From an uncultured Clostridia bacterium (GTDB lineage Bacteria; Bacillota; Clostridia; TANB77; CAG-508), in assembly GCA_944387405.1 (NCBI GenBank), contig CALXET010000002.1, forward strand, positions 193,316 to 257,315: DNA of 64,000 nucleotides, given 5' to 3'. Positions 27,619-36,661 of the stretch are shown piece by piece (the stretch's first letter is position 1; each line of letters opens with the position of its first letter). The notes beneath the pieces are model-generated. The model ran no database searches, was not told the origin of the DNA, and saw only the letters and a program-made list of their open reading frames with translations. Both the position numbers and the translations under genes were made by a program.

Positions 27619-28789
27619 TAATATCAAAACCTTCTATGTGATATCCACATTCTTTTAAGAAAAAGTTATCAGTCTGCCCTGCAATATAATCAATAACAAT
27701 TCTCCTTGGATCAGTATTATTTAAATACTCTTCAGATTTACTATTTATAAATTCAAAAAATACTAAATCTGAGTTCGTCATATCATCAGATAGCTCTACT
27801 CCATTTTTATAGTCCAATTCTTTTAATTTTTCCAAATAAATATCAAATAACTTATTAAAACAAATTTCTAATAAATCTTCGTTTAATGTTGCTTCTTTTG
27901 AATTATAAATATTTATTGTACTCCACTTTTTTAATTTCATTAATGCTTCAAATACTTCTAATGAAAAAGATAGATAATCTTTATCATAGCTATTTTCAAT
28001 AATATCTAATATAAGAGTATTTACTATTTCTGAATTATTATTTCCAAGCACTCTTACAATATCTGATGGAATATCAATTCTCTTTATACTGCCAATAACT
28101 ATTGCATCTTCAATGTCTCTTCCTATATATGCAATAATATCTGATATTCTAACAACACAACCTTCTAATGTCATTGGAACTATTTTCTTACTATAATTTT
28201 CTATATTCATTACTCTATCTACTTCATTTTTTAAATCTTCTTTTGTTTTTGATCTATCTGGCTCGTATTTATTTAATAATATCTCTCCATTATGAGCTAA
28301 TATTCCATCTAAAGTTTGAACTGTTATAATTAACCCCTCTAAATCATTTAACACTCTAACACTTTGCGCATTATGGCAAAAATATCCTATATGTTCCCTT
28401 CTACAAATATTATCTAAAAATCTCTCGCCTTTATGTCCAAATGGAGAATGTCCAACATCATGTCCAAGTGCAATTGCTTCTATTAAATCTTCGTTTAATT
28501 TTAAAGCTCTTCCAATCGTTCTTGCAATCTTAGATACTAATTGCACATGTAAAACTCTATGTGTAATATGATCATTATTAACAAAAGAATATACTTGAGT
28601 TTTATCAATATATCTTGTATAACTTAATGAATGTATTATTCTATCTATATCTTTAAAATAAGCTGGTCTTATATCTGTCTTATCTTCTTTAAATTTTATA
28701 GCATCTTTTGATTTACAAGCTCTTTGAGATAATATCTCCTCATTTGCTGTCATATTCTTCATTACATTTTCTAATATATTCTTTTCCAT
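27611..28789 (-). CDS. Deoxyguanosinetriphosphate triphosphohydrolase-like HD protein
   Basis: 392 residues with an HD phosphohydrolase domain: H in THRVLHVQLVSKIAR, HD in IALGHDVGHSPFGHKGE and a later D in RISDIIAYIGRD. This layout matches the Dgt family, which removes triphosphate from dNTPs. RYIDKTQVYSF and FVNNDHITHRVLHV are also family segments. It is upstream of and overlaps the metallopeptidase gene. Confidence 0.87.
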   Translation of the reverse strand: MEKNILENVMKNMTANEEILSQRACKSKDAIKFKEDKTDIRPAYFKDIDRIIHSLSYTRYIDKTQVYSFVNNDHITHRVLHVQLVSKIARTIGRALKLNEDLIEAIALGHDVGHSPFGHKGERFLDNICRREHIGYFCHNAQSVRVLNDLEGLIITVQTLDGILAHNGEILLNKYEPDRSKTKEDLKNEVDRVMNIENYSKKIVPMTLEGCVVRISDIIAYIGRDIEDAIVIGSIKRIDIPSDIVRVLGNNNSEIVNTLILDIIENSYDKDYLSFSLEVFEALMKLKKWSTINIYNSKEATLNEDLLEICFNKLFDIYLEKLKELDYKNGVELSDDMTNSDLVFFEFINSKSEEYLNNTDPRRIVIDYIAGQTDNFFLKECGYHIEGFDINE

Positions 28790-28792
28790 ATT

Positions 28793-29272
28793 TTAATCCT
28801 CATCTATTTTATTTCTATTTTCATCATAAATATCTTCAATACTTTCAACCGGTTTTGTAAAATCTTTAATTTCTGAAGATTCAACTATTAATATATCATC
28901 ATCTACATTTCCAGTCTTATACTTATCATCTATTTCTATAGTGTACATATTTTCAGTAATATCAACTAATGTCCCAGTTCTTCCATCTTTCATTTTTACT
29001 TTATCATTTTCTTCTATATAATTTTCTATTCCTGGCTTTTCTGGGTTTTGCTCATCTTCTAAATCTACCAACAAATCAATTAAATCTTCATATTCTTCGC
29101 CAAGACTCGTTACATTATCATCTTTATCAATACAATATAAATTTAAATATTTCAACAATTTTTGCTCAATGTCATAAAGTTCATTTAATTCATAATCTTT
29201 ACTCTCAATTTCAATATTAGCCTTGTTACATAGCTTTATTTGTCTTTCACTTAAATTATTTAATAGTTTCAT
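28793..29272 (-). CDS. Hypothetical protein with a small beta-barrel-like segment
   Basis: 159 residues, acidic. The first 70 residues are helical; residues about 85-130 (NDKVKMKDGRTGTLVDITENMYTIEIDD) read like a small SH3/KOW-type barrel of the kind in DUF4926-like proteins. No function is assigned. It ends three bases before the dGTPase gene and probably shares its mRNA. Confidence 0.6.
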   Translation of the reverse strand: MKLLNNLSERQIKLCNKANIEIESKDYELNELYDIEQKLLKYLNLYCIDKDDNVTSLGEEYEDLIDLLVDLEDEQNPEKPGIENYIEENDKVKMKDGRTGTLVDITENMYTIEIDDKYKTGNVDDDILIVESSEIKDFTKPVESIEDIYDENRNKIDED

Positions 29273-29412
29273 AAAATCAATCCTTCTTATTAATTTTTTA
29301 TTACATAATTTTACTTTTGTTTTAACATTTTAGCATACATTATTAAATATTTAAATATAAAATAATATATTGTCTTAAAATAATTATATTATTAATTATA
29401 TAATTAGCAATA

Positions 29413-29449
29413 GAAAAAGGAGACTTATTTAAAAAGTCCCCTTTTTCTG
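29413..29449 (-). terminator. Terminator of hsp20
   Basis: AGAAAAAGGAGACTT pairs with AAGTCCCCTTTTTCT (one mismatch) and gives a T-run on the minus strand. Confidence 0.75.
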
Positions 29450-29478
29450 TAGTATAGTTATTTTCTCTACGAAAAGTA

Positions 29479-29907
29479 TTATTCAATTTCAATTGTTCTC
29501 TTTTTGTCGATTTTTTCTGGTTCATTTTTTGGAAATTCCAAACATAATGTTCCATTATTAAATGAAGCTTTAATTTCGTCTTCATTTACATCTTCGCCTA
29601 CATAGAAGCTTCTTGAACATTTACCAACATAACGTTCTTTATGAATGTATTTTTTATTGCTTTCATCTTTATTTTCTTCTCTACTAGCTGTAATTGTTAA
29701 GTAACCATCTTCAACTTCTATTTGAATATCGTTTTTATCATATCCTGGTAAGTCCATCTTTAATTCATATTTACCATCTTTTTCTACGATATCAGTTTTC
29801 ATAGGTAAGTGCTCTTTTCTTGAATTTCTTCCTCCCTCAAAAAATGGATCATCAAACATGTCATCGAATAAACTCATTCCCCAATCTTTTCTTGGTATCA
29901 TCATCAT
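29479..29907 (-). CDS. hsp20: Small heat-shock protein Hsp20
   Basis: 142 residues of the alpha-crystallin family. The start is placed at 29907, where ATG-ATG-ATG follows AAAGGAGG. Residues about 35-130 form the alpha-crystallin domain (DIVEKDGKYELKMDLPGYDK, then YLTITASREE) with the conserved A-x-x-x-n-G-v-L motif as ASFNNGTLCLEFPK. It binds unfolding proteins without ATP. The promoter 110 bases upstream overlaps a degenerate CIRCE element, pointing to HrcA heat-shock control. Confidence 0.92.
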   Translation of the reverse strand: MMMIPRKDWGMSLFDDMFDDPFFEGGRNSRKEHLPMKTDIVEKDGKYELKMDLPGYDKNDIQIEVEDGYLTITASREENKDESNKKYIHKERYVGKCSRSFYVGEDVNEDEIKASFNNGTLCLEFPKNEPEKIDKKRTIEIE

Positions 29908-30013
29908 AAAAATTCCTCCTTTAATGTGTTGACACCTTCTTTTTAGGTAGCACATATATAAAATTTATTTGTATCTAGAAAAGATTTTTTATCTCTTTTC
30001 TTTTTACATCCTT

Positions 30014-30056
30014 ATTATATATCGTTATTTTAGCAATGTCAATAGGAGAGTGCTAA
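30014..30056 (-). promoter_or_regulatory. Sigma-A promoter with overlapping degenerate CIRCE operator
   Basis: On the minus strand TTGACA (30037-30042), a 17-base spacer and TATAAT (30014-30019) form a consensus promoter. Overlapping it is TTAGCACTC, nine bases, then CATTGCTAA (30030-30056): the left half matches CIRCE exactly and the right half at 7 of 9 positions with the correct spacing. HrcA binds CIRCE in Firmicutes. Confidence 0.72.
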
Positions 30057-30159
30057 TTTTTTTAAATTTTTTTTATTTTTTTATTTTTTAAATATATAAA
30101 AAGCTAAATTTTATTTATATATTAGTATTTACAAAGATTTTGATTTTATACAAAAAAAT

Positions 30160-30199
30160 AGAAAATATTTAAAATTTTTAATCTTATTAAATATTTTCT
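30160..30199 (-). terminator. Terminator of the gene at 30209
   Basis: AGAAAATATTT and AAATATTTTCT form an 11-bp stem just downstream. The rest of the 29908-30208 gap holds only the hsp20 promoter and AT-rich sequence. Confidence 0.65.
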
Positions 30200-30208
30200 A
30201 TTAAAAAC

Positions 30209-30742
30209 TCAGATTTTTTCTATTTTTTTTATCATTTTCCTATTATACATAAACATATATATAACAATTAAAATAAACAATACTACAAATGGTATAGCAT
30301 ATAATATTTTTTGCGTTAAAGAATAAATAATAAGAATTATTAAAAGCCACATTATATCTATTATCATATTCTTTCTTTTTGATATTTGCCTTTGGATTTC
30401 AAATTCACTTTTTATAATTTGCATATTAAATATAAAATTATTTTTTAGTTCTTGATTTTCTTTAACATTTTCTATAACTTTTTCATCAAATTTTCTATTC
30501 GTCTCTTTAAAGAAAAATCTTCTTCCTCTATCTATTCTTTTTAGTTCATAAAATTTTCCTGGAAGTATTACCTTATTTTTAGTTTTCCCTACTAAAATAT
30601 CATTATTTATATAATATTTCATTCCATTTTTATTGACAAATAAAAAAACTATATCTGGATTAATTGTCTTTCCAAAAAACCCATTGATAATAGCCTTTTC
30701 TTTTCCAACCAAATATACAATTCCATTTACGTCTTTTGCCAT
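30209..30742 (-). CDS. Membrane protein of unknown function
   Basis: 177 residues. A hydrophilic N-terminal half (VYLVGKEKAIINGFFGK and then YYINNDILVGKTKN) is followed by two adjacent hydrophobic helices (residues about 125-165) and a basic tail. I do not recognise it. It is monocistronic, with hairpins on both sides. Confidence 0.6.
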   Translation of the reverse strand: MAKDVNGIVYLVGKEKAIINGFFGKTINPDIVFLFVNKNGMKYYINNDILVGKTKNKVILPGKFYELKRIDRGRRFFFKETNRKFDEKVIENVKENQELKNNFIFNMQIIKSEFEIQRQISKRKNMIIDIMWLLIILIIYSLTQKILYAIPFVVLFILIVIYMFMYNRKMIKKIEKI

Positions 30743-30824
30743 AATAAATATGAATTCCTTTCCAATTGTTTATATAATATACTATAATTTGTATAAAATC
30801 AATATTTTTTTGTAAAAAGTTTAC

Positions 30825-30872
30825 AAAAAAATAGGAACTCTTTACTTTTATTTAAAAAGAGTTCCTATTTTA
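30825..30872 (-). terminator. Terminator of the P-type ATPase gene
   Basis: A stem of AAAATAGGAACTCTTT with AAAGAGTTCCTATTTT and T-rich flank, downstream of 30917. Confidence 0.85.
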
Positions 30873-30916
30873 CATTTTTTATTATTCTTATTAAATAAGA
30901 AATTAATTAAATTTAT

Positions 30917-33583
30917 TTATGCATTAGATTCTTCTTTTCTTAATTTTCTTCTTTTAATAAATTTAACAAACTCAAGTATTGGAATTATTGCAAATGCAAG
31001 TAGTGCTGCAACCCCAAGTTCAAACCAACTAATTTGTGTCATTCCAAATAATTTAACAAAGAATGGAACTTCTGTAACTGCAATAGTAACACCAACTACC
31101 ATAAAGAATGCTCCGAATAACCACCAATTTCTCTGCTTATTCTTAAATATTGATTCTGTTCTAGATCTCATACATATAGCATATGAAATTTCTATAAAGT
31201 TTAATGTAATAAATGCCATTGACATACCATCTGGTGAGTTTGATAAATCAATATATCCGTGTTCAATATATTGTCCTATAAAGAAGGCTAAAATAACTAA
31301 GAATCCCATTATAAATGCATGTATTGCAATCTCTTTACCAACACCATTTGAAAATAGAGTTTCATTAGATGGTCTTGGTTTTCTTTTCATAATATCTTTT
31401 TCTGGTTTTTCCATTCCAAGAGCTAGTCCAGGAATACAATCTGTAACCATATTAATCCATAATAAATGTGCAGGAGTTAATATTGTAAATCCAAATAATG
31501 ATGAAATAAATACAGCAACAACCTCTGCCATATTACTTGAAAGTTGGAATTGAATAACTTTCTTAACATTATCATATATTTTTCTACCCTCTTCTACAGC
31601 ATTTACTATAGTTGCAAAATTGTCATCAGCTAAAACCATATCAGATGCACCTTTTGTAACATCCGTACCAGTAATACCCATACTAATACCAACATCTGCT
31701 GTTTTAATTGATGGAGCATCATTTACACCATCACCTGTCATAGCTGTAATTAATTTTTGAGACTGAAGAGCCTTAACTATACGAGTCTTATGCTCTGGTT
31801 GTACTCTCGCAAAAACAGAACAATTCTTAACTACGTCTACTAATTCTTCATCTGTTAAATCATTAATTTCTTCACCAGTCTTTGCTTGTGAAGCATCTTC
31901 TATTATTTTCAAATCTTTTGCAATAGCAACAGCAGTATCTTTATGATCACCTGTAATCATTATTGGTCTTATTCCAGCTGTTCTGCATTTTTCTACTGCA
32001 TCATATACTTCTTCACGGCAAGGATCTATCATTCCAACAAATCCTATAAAAGTTAAATTATTTTCAAGCTTATCAGCTTCCATTTCTGTTGGAGCTTCAT
32101 CATATTCCTTATATGCTACACCTAAAACTCTTAATGCTTTATCTGCATATTCTTTATTTAATTTCTTAATATTTTCTATGTCTTCTTTTGTGATATCCAC
32201 TACTTTGCCATCTTTTAAATATTTAGTACAAATATTTAAAAGCATCTCACAAGCACCTTTAGTATATTGAACTATTTTTCCATCTACATTATGAATTGTA
32301 CTCATAAGTTTTCTTCCAGAATCAAATGGAACTTCTCCTATACGTGGATATTTTTTATCTAATTCATATTTTGGAAGTCCTATTGAATTTGCAAACTCTA
32401 CTAAAGCATTTTCTGTAGGTTCTCCTAAAGCCTTGTCCTCTCCTTCTCTTATTACTGAATCAGAGCAAAGAGCCATTGCTGTTGCAAGTAATTCTTTATT
32501 ACAAGAAAAACTATCTACTACAGTCATTTTATTTTGAGTTAATGTTCCAGTTTTATCAGAACATATAATTTGTGTACATCCTAATGCTTCAACTGCACTT
32601 AATTTTCTAATTAAGGCTTTTCTCTTAGACATTGCCGTAACACCAATTGAAAGTATGATTGTTACAACTGCAGGCATTCCCTCTGGAATAGCAGCAACTG
32701 CTAATGAAATAGCAATTAAGAATACATCTATTAAAGTTCCTATATCAACTGTACCAGCAGTTAAATATGCTCTAATAAATCCTACAACAAATACTAAAAT
32801 ACATATAATAATTACTAATTTAGTAAGCATTTTTGAAAGCTCTGTCATCTTTCTTTGAAGAGGTGTCTCTTCTTTTTGTGTCTGCTCTAAAGCACTTGCT
32901 ATTTTGCCTATCTCTGTATTCATTCCAACTGATACAACAACACCTTTTCCTCTACCATATGCAATAGTACTTCCACTATATAACATATTTACTCTATCAC
33001 CAAGTGGAATATCTTTTTGTGTTTTTCCTAAATTTAAAATATTTGTCATCTTAGTAATAGGAACAGATTCACCAGTTAGAACTGCTTCTTCTACCTTTAA
33101 ACTATGACTTTCAATTACTCTACAATCTGCAGACACCATGTCTCCAGCTTCAAATAATACTACATCACCTATAGTTAGATCTTCACTTTTTATTACTACT
33201 TCTTTTCCATCTCTTAAGACTTTAGAAGTAGCTGCTGTCATCTCTTTTAAAGAATCTATAGCTTTTTCTGCTTTTGATTCTTGAAGAATACCTAAAATAG
33301 TATTAACAACAACAACAAATAAAATGATAAAAACATCTGAAATAGATTCATTTTGTGAAATTGAAACTACTGCTGAAATAATAGCTGTAATTATAAGCAT
33401 TATAATCATCGGATCAGATACTTGTTCTAATACCATTTGAAAAATAGTTGCTTTTTTAGCTTCATTTAATTTGTTTTTACCATTTTCTTCGAGCCTTTTT
33501 TCAGCTTCTGAAGAAGATAATCCTTTTTTACTTGAATTAACTTCTTTAAAAACATCTTCTGTTTCTTCTAAATAACTTTTCAT
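30917..33583 (-). CDS. Calcium-type P-type (P2A) ATPase
   Basis: 888 residues. The order is cation ATPase N-domain, E1-E2 domain with TGES (LTGESVPITK), the phosphorylation motif CSDKTGTLTQNKMT, KGA(C)E nucleotide-domain residues, the hinge TGDGVNDAPSIKTADVGISMG, then six C-terminal helices including NMVTDCIPGLALG. PEGMP in helix 4 and NMVTD in helix 6 are Ca2+/SERCA-type ligand motifs. It exports Ca2+ or possibly Mn2+ using ATP. The neighbour mntP, under a Mn2+ riboswitch, makes metal export a theme of this stretch. Confidence 0.9.
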   Translation of the reverse strand: MKSYLEETEDVFKEVNSSKKGLSSSEAEKRLEENGKNKLNEAKKATIFQMVLEQVSDPMIIMLIITAIISAVVSISQNESISDVFIILFVVVVNTILGILQESKAEKAIDSLKEMTAATSKVLRDGKEVVIKSEDLTIGDVVLFEAGDMVSADCRVIESHSLKVEEAVLTGESVPITKMTNILNLGKTQKDIPLGDRVNMLYSGSTIAYGRGKGVVVSVGMNTEIGKIASALEQTQKEETPLQRKMTELSKMLTKLVIIICILVFVVGFIRAYLTAGTVDIGTLIDVFLIAISLAVAAIPEGMPAVVTIILSIGVTAMSKRKALIRKLSAVEALGCTQIICSDKTGTLTQNKMTVVDSFSCNKELLATAMALCSDSVIREGEDKALGEPTENALVEFANSIGLPKYELDKKYPRIGEVPFDSGRKLMSTIHNVDGKIVQYTKGACEMLLNICTKYLKDGKVVDITKEDIENIKKLNKEYADKALRVLGVAYKEYDEAPTEMEADKLENNLTFIGFVGMIDPCREEVYDAVEKCRTAGIRPIMITGDHKDTAVAIAKDLKIIEDASQAKTGEEINDLTDEELVDVVKNCSVFARVQPEHKTRIVKALQSQKLITAMTGDGVNDAPSIKTADVGISMGITGTDVTKGASDMVLADDNFATIVNAVEEGRKIYDNVKKVIQFQLSSNMAEVVAVFISSLFGFTILTPAHLLWINMVTDCIPGLALGMEKPEKDIMKRKPRPSNETLFSNGVGKEIAIHAFIMGFLVILAFFIGQYIEHGYIDLSNSPDGMSMAFITLNFIEISYAICMRSRTESIFKNKQRNWWLFGAFFMVVGVTIAVTEVPFFVKLFGMTQISWFELGVAALLAFAIIPILEFVKFIKRRKLRKEESNA

Positions 33584-33708
33584 TCTTTTTTTCCTTTCTT
33601 AAATTTTATATATTTTAAAAAAATATAAACAATTTAATATTATTTAAAACAAACTTGTTTATTTCTAGCAAATCGCATATTAATTATATCTTATGTATTA
33701 CTTTTTTA

Positions 33709-34269
33709 TCAACAAATTATATTTAAATGTTCAAGTAATATTTTTATTCCTATTAAAATTAAAATAACTCCACCCAAAAACTCAGCCTTTTTCTCAAATT
33801 TACAACCAAATATATTTCCAATTTTAAGCCCTATTATAGACATTATAAATGTTACTATAAAAATTATTAAACTCGCAATTAAAATATTTACATTCATTAT
33901 TGCAAAAGTTATACCAATAATTAGAGCGTCTATACTTGTTGCAATTCCTAAAATAGATAAATTTTTAAAATCTAATTTATCATTTATTTCTTCATTTTTA
34001 CTGAATGCTTCTCTAATCATATTAACTCCTATTATTCCAAGTAATATGAAAGCAAGCCAATGATCTACGCTAGATATAATTTCTTTAAATGTCTGTCCAA
34101 GTAAAAATCCAAAAACAGGCATTAGTCCTTGGAATATAGCAAAAATCACTCCAACTTTTAGATATGTTTCTATTTTTATTTTCTTCAAAGATAAACCCTT
34201 ACATATTGAAACAGAAAAAGAATCCATTCCAAGGCCAAGTGCTATAATTAATAATTCTATAAATAGCAT
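33709..34269 (-). CDS. mntP: Manganese efflux pump MntP
   Basis: 186 residues and six transmembrane helices with the MntP repeats: ALGLGMDSFSVSICKGL in helix 1 and ATSIDALIIGITFAI in helix 4, each with the conserved Asp needed for Mn2+ export. The yybP-ykoY riboswitch directly upstream, a known Mn2+ sensor that controls mntP in other bacteria, supports the assignment. Confidence 0.93.
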   Translation of the reverse strand: MLFIELLIIALGLGMDSFSVSICKGLSLKKIKIETYLKVGVIFAIFQGLMPVFGFLLGQTFKEIISSVDHWLAFILLGIIGVNMIREAFSKNEEINDKLDFKNLSILGIATSIDALIIGITFAIMNVNILIASLIIFIVTFIMSIIGLKIGNIFGCKFEKKAEFLGGVILILIGIKILLEHLNIIC

Positions 34270-34378
34270 TATAATCCTCTTTTCTTTTTTATTACATTAT
34301 ACTAATTATAAAAATAAAAATGCAATTTAATGAATTATCTATTTTATATAAAATCATTAACTTAAATATAAAGCATCA

Positions 34379-34496
34379 AAAAAGACCTATCTGCTTTTCC
34401 CTAGCAGATAAGTCTCATCGTTTAAAATTATCCAGACTGATTTTTAAGTCGGTTGTTGGAATCATTACATAATTTAATATGCCAATTACTCCCTTA
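34379..34496 (-). promoter_or_regulatory. yybP-ykoY manganese riboswitch with terminator
   Basis: On the minus strand the leader begins AAGGGAGTAATT, continues through CAACAACCGACT, and ends at the conserved GATGAGAC block. These are the ligand-loop elements of yybP-ykoY. The 3' part (GACTTATCTGCT pairing with AGCAGATAGGTC, then TTTTTT) is a terminator hairpin that shares bases with the aptamer's last stem. Mn2+ binding should favour antitermination and mntP expression. No other gene lies between the element and mntP. Confidence 0.88.
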
Positions 34497-34537
34497 TCTA
34501 TTATAAAAATATATACTATCAAAATTAAATTGTCAAG

Positions 34538-34572
34538 AAAAAATAATAGAAGATAAACTTCTATTATTTTTC
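34538..34572 (-). terminator. Terminator of the gene at 34627
   Basis: AATAATAGAAG/CTTCTATTATT stem with T-run on the minus strand. The 34270-34626 gap contains this and the riboswitch; nothing else is seen. Confidence 0.75.
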
Positions 34573-34626
34573 TATGATTTTATTTTAACAATTATTTTTA
34601 ATATTTTATTGCATTTAAAAATCATA

Positions 34627-34929
34627 TTAAAGGTTTGAAGAGCTATTATTAAAGTTTTGCTCTGCTTCTTTTAAGTAATTCAAAAATCCTGTATCTATAG
34701 AATTTTCTCCTTCTTTAATAACCTTCATGTCAACTTGTGGATTTACTAGTGAAGAAATAAAAGAATATGTAGCATCTTCTCCATTAATTTTTTCATTTGA
34801 TGAAATCTTTACTAGCTTTCCATTATGATTTGCATATGTGACTGTTTCCTGTGAATTTTTATCAAAAGCCTGAACTTCTCCTCTACTAGCAAGACATTTT
34901 TTAAAATATTGAAAATCTCGATTACACAT
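34627..34929 (-). CDS. Hypothetical protein
   Basis: About 100 residues. ATG at 34929 follows AAAGGAG (12 bases away). A TTG at 34962 would add MENQIKECDCD, creating a C-x-C-x2-C cluster, but has no ribosome site. No family is recognised. It is monocistronic, located between the mntP riboswitch and the unknown genes at 35034-36513. Confidence 0.5.
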   Translation of the reverse strand: MCNRDFQYFKKCLASRGEVQAFDKNSQETVTYANHNGKLVKISSNEKINGEDATYSFISSLVNPQVDMKVIKEGENSIDTGFLNYLKEAEQNFNNSSSNL

Positions 34930-35033
34930 ATCGCAATCACACTCCTTTATTTGGTTTTCCAATGCATTTATCTACATTTCTTGTAATTATATATTGAAAT
35001 GATTTTTTTCGCAAGTTTTTCACATATTTTTCA

Positions 35034-35495
35034 TCATTTTTTATAAAAAATTTTCTTAATTTTATTAATTATTTTATTTATAAATGTATCTTTACATTCT
35101 GTCATAAACAATTCACTATTATTAATATTATTATTTTTAATATTTTTGATATCATTACTACTATTTTTTTCAAAAATATCATCATATTTATACTTTTCAG
35201 ATTTTTTCTCATTGACTACAGTATCATTATAATTTAATATTCTTTTTAGTTTTGCTTTCTGTACATTTGAGAGAAAATATTTATTAAATAATGTTATAAG
35301 TATTACTTTCGTTTCCTTCAATATTGTCTGATCTTCAAAAGGAATATTTACATCATAATTGAATTCATAATTATTATCCTTATATCTTTCTAACTCTAAT
35401 ATTTCCTCTTGAGGAATTTTTAAATATTCTTTTGCAGGAATATATTTTAATATTTCAAGCACTTCTACATATGCCTTTGAATAAACCCCTTCCAT
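35034..35495 (-). CDS. Uncharacterised protein, paralog of the 40610 gene
   Basis: 153 residues. The first 90 residues are helical and follow the pattern YSKAYVEVLEILKYIPAKEYLKIP, with a second helix pair ending at KYFLSNVQKAKLKRIL. A low-complexity Asn/Lys linker and a basic C-terminal helix (INKIINKIKKIFYKK) follow. The gene at 40610 has the same plan. Such proteins occur in uncultivated Clostridia without known function. The start overlaps the end of the upstream gene, so the two are coupled. Confidence 0.6.
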   Translation of the reverse strand: MEGVYSKAYVEVLEILKYIPAKEYLKIPQEEILELERYKDNNYEFNYDVNIPFEDQTILKETKVILITLFNKYFLSNVQKAKLKRILNYNDTVVNEKKSEKYKYDDIFEKNSSNDIKNIKNNNINNSELFMTECKDTFINKIINKIKKIFYKK

Positions 35496-35496
35496 A

Positions 35497-36513
35497 TTAT
35501 AATTCTCCTTTATCTATTTTTTCTTCTGTATATAAACTTTGATTAAAATTTTCATATTGCCTTACATCGCTACTTGTAATACTTTGCATAGAATCTTTTA
35601 AGATTTCTGCTGCAGATATTTTTGTTAATGTATCTGCTCTATTCCAAATTGAATTATCCAAAGATTCAGTAGCAGATCTAAAATCAGGATCTGATTCATA
35701 TAATTCTTCAAAATCTTCAATAGAAAATCCTAATCTCGTTCTAAATAATCTTGCTGTATCTATTCCAAATCTAATTCTTTCCATAGCTCTTTCATCTCTA
35801 AAAATTATTTCTGGTAACAGCTTTCCAGCTTCTACATCTCCATTATAAATTTTCTCTAAATCTTCTGATAATATTGCCTCAGCTAAAAAACCACTTTTCT
35901 TTGTAATTCCATCTTCTAATGTAACATTAAGTACTCCACCTTCTATTACATATTCTCTAGACTCTCCAGAAGAATCTGATACAATTATTGATCCTGAATT
36001 ATATAAATTATTCATTAAAATGTTTAAATCACTTTCTTTGTCAGATTCTTTTTTCGTTTTACTCCTATAAGCATCACTTCTATCATCAAATAAATCTAAT
36101 GTAGCAGGAGATAAAGAGTCTATATACTTCATAACATTTGGATTACTATTATATACCCCATATATATCATCTAAATCATAACCCATACTTTTTAATTGTT
36201 TACCAATTAATATAGCTTTTTCAAAATCATTTTCAAAACTAGAGATAGAAAATGAATCTTCTGTGTCTCCTGGTGTTTTTGATAATATTTCTTCTATTAT
36301 GAAATCACCTATATTTTGAGCATTATCTACTACAAAATATAATTCTAAATCAGAAAGTCCAGTTTTAGTTGTAAGCCCATGTTCATCTTCAGAAATTAAT
36401 TTTCCATCTTCATCTAAATAAAATGCAAGTTCAGATTCATCATATTTTCTTGATTTAATCTTTCCACCATTTACTAATATCTCTATAGTATGCTTAAAAT
36501 TTATATCTTCCAT
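35497..36513 (-). CDS. Uncharacterised protein
   Basis: 338 residues, soluble and acidic, no family recognised. It seems to contain two related halves: both have a GG(K/V) strand followed by a LxxELxxDG-like turn (for example LAFYLDEDGKLISEDEHGLTTKTG and YVIEGGVLNVTLEDGITKKSG, given here in part), each followed by a helical region. It is co-transcribed and overlaps with the 35034 gene. Confidence 0.55.
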   Translation of the reverse strand: MEDINFKHTIEILVNGGKIKSRKYDESELAFYLDEDGKLISEDEHGLTTKTGLSDLELYFVVDNAQNIGDFIIEEILSKTPGDTEDSFSISSFENDFEKAILIGKQLKSMGYDLDDIYGVYNSNPNVMKYIDSLSPATLDLFDDRSDAYRSKTKKESDKESDLNILMNNLYNSGSIIVSDSSGESREYVIEGGVLNVTLEDGITKKSGFLAEAILSEDLEKIYNGDVEAGKLLPEIIFRDERAMERIRFGIDTARLFRTRLGFSIEDFEELYESDPDFRSATESLDNSIWNRADTLTKISAAEILKDSMQSITSSDVRQYENFNQSLYTEEKIDKGEL

Positions 36514-36573
36514 ATATTTCTCCTTTGTAATATTTCACAATAATTATATAAATAACCTCTTATAAAAAGCAAG

Positions 36574-36620
36574 AAAAAATATGTAATTTATTATTAATGT
36601 AAATTACATATTTCTTTTTA
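36574..36620 (-). terminator. Terminator of the ABC-F gene
   Basis: AAATATGTAATTTA and TAAATTACATATTT stem with T-rich flank. Confidence 0.7.
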
Positions 36621-36661
36621 TTTTTCTATTAATATCGTTTTTTCTTTTCTTCGTTTTTAAA

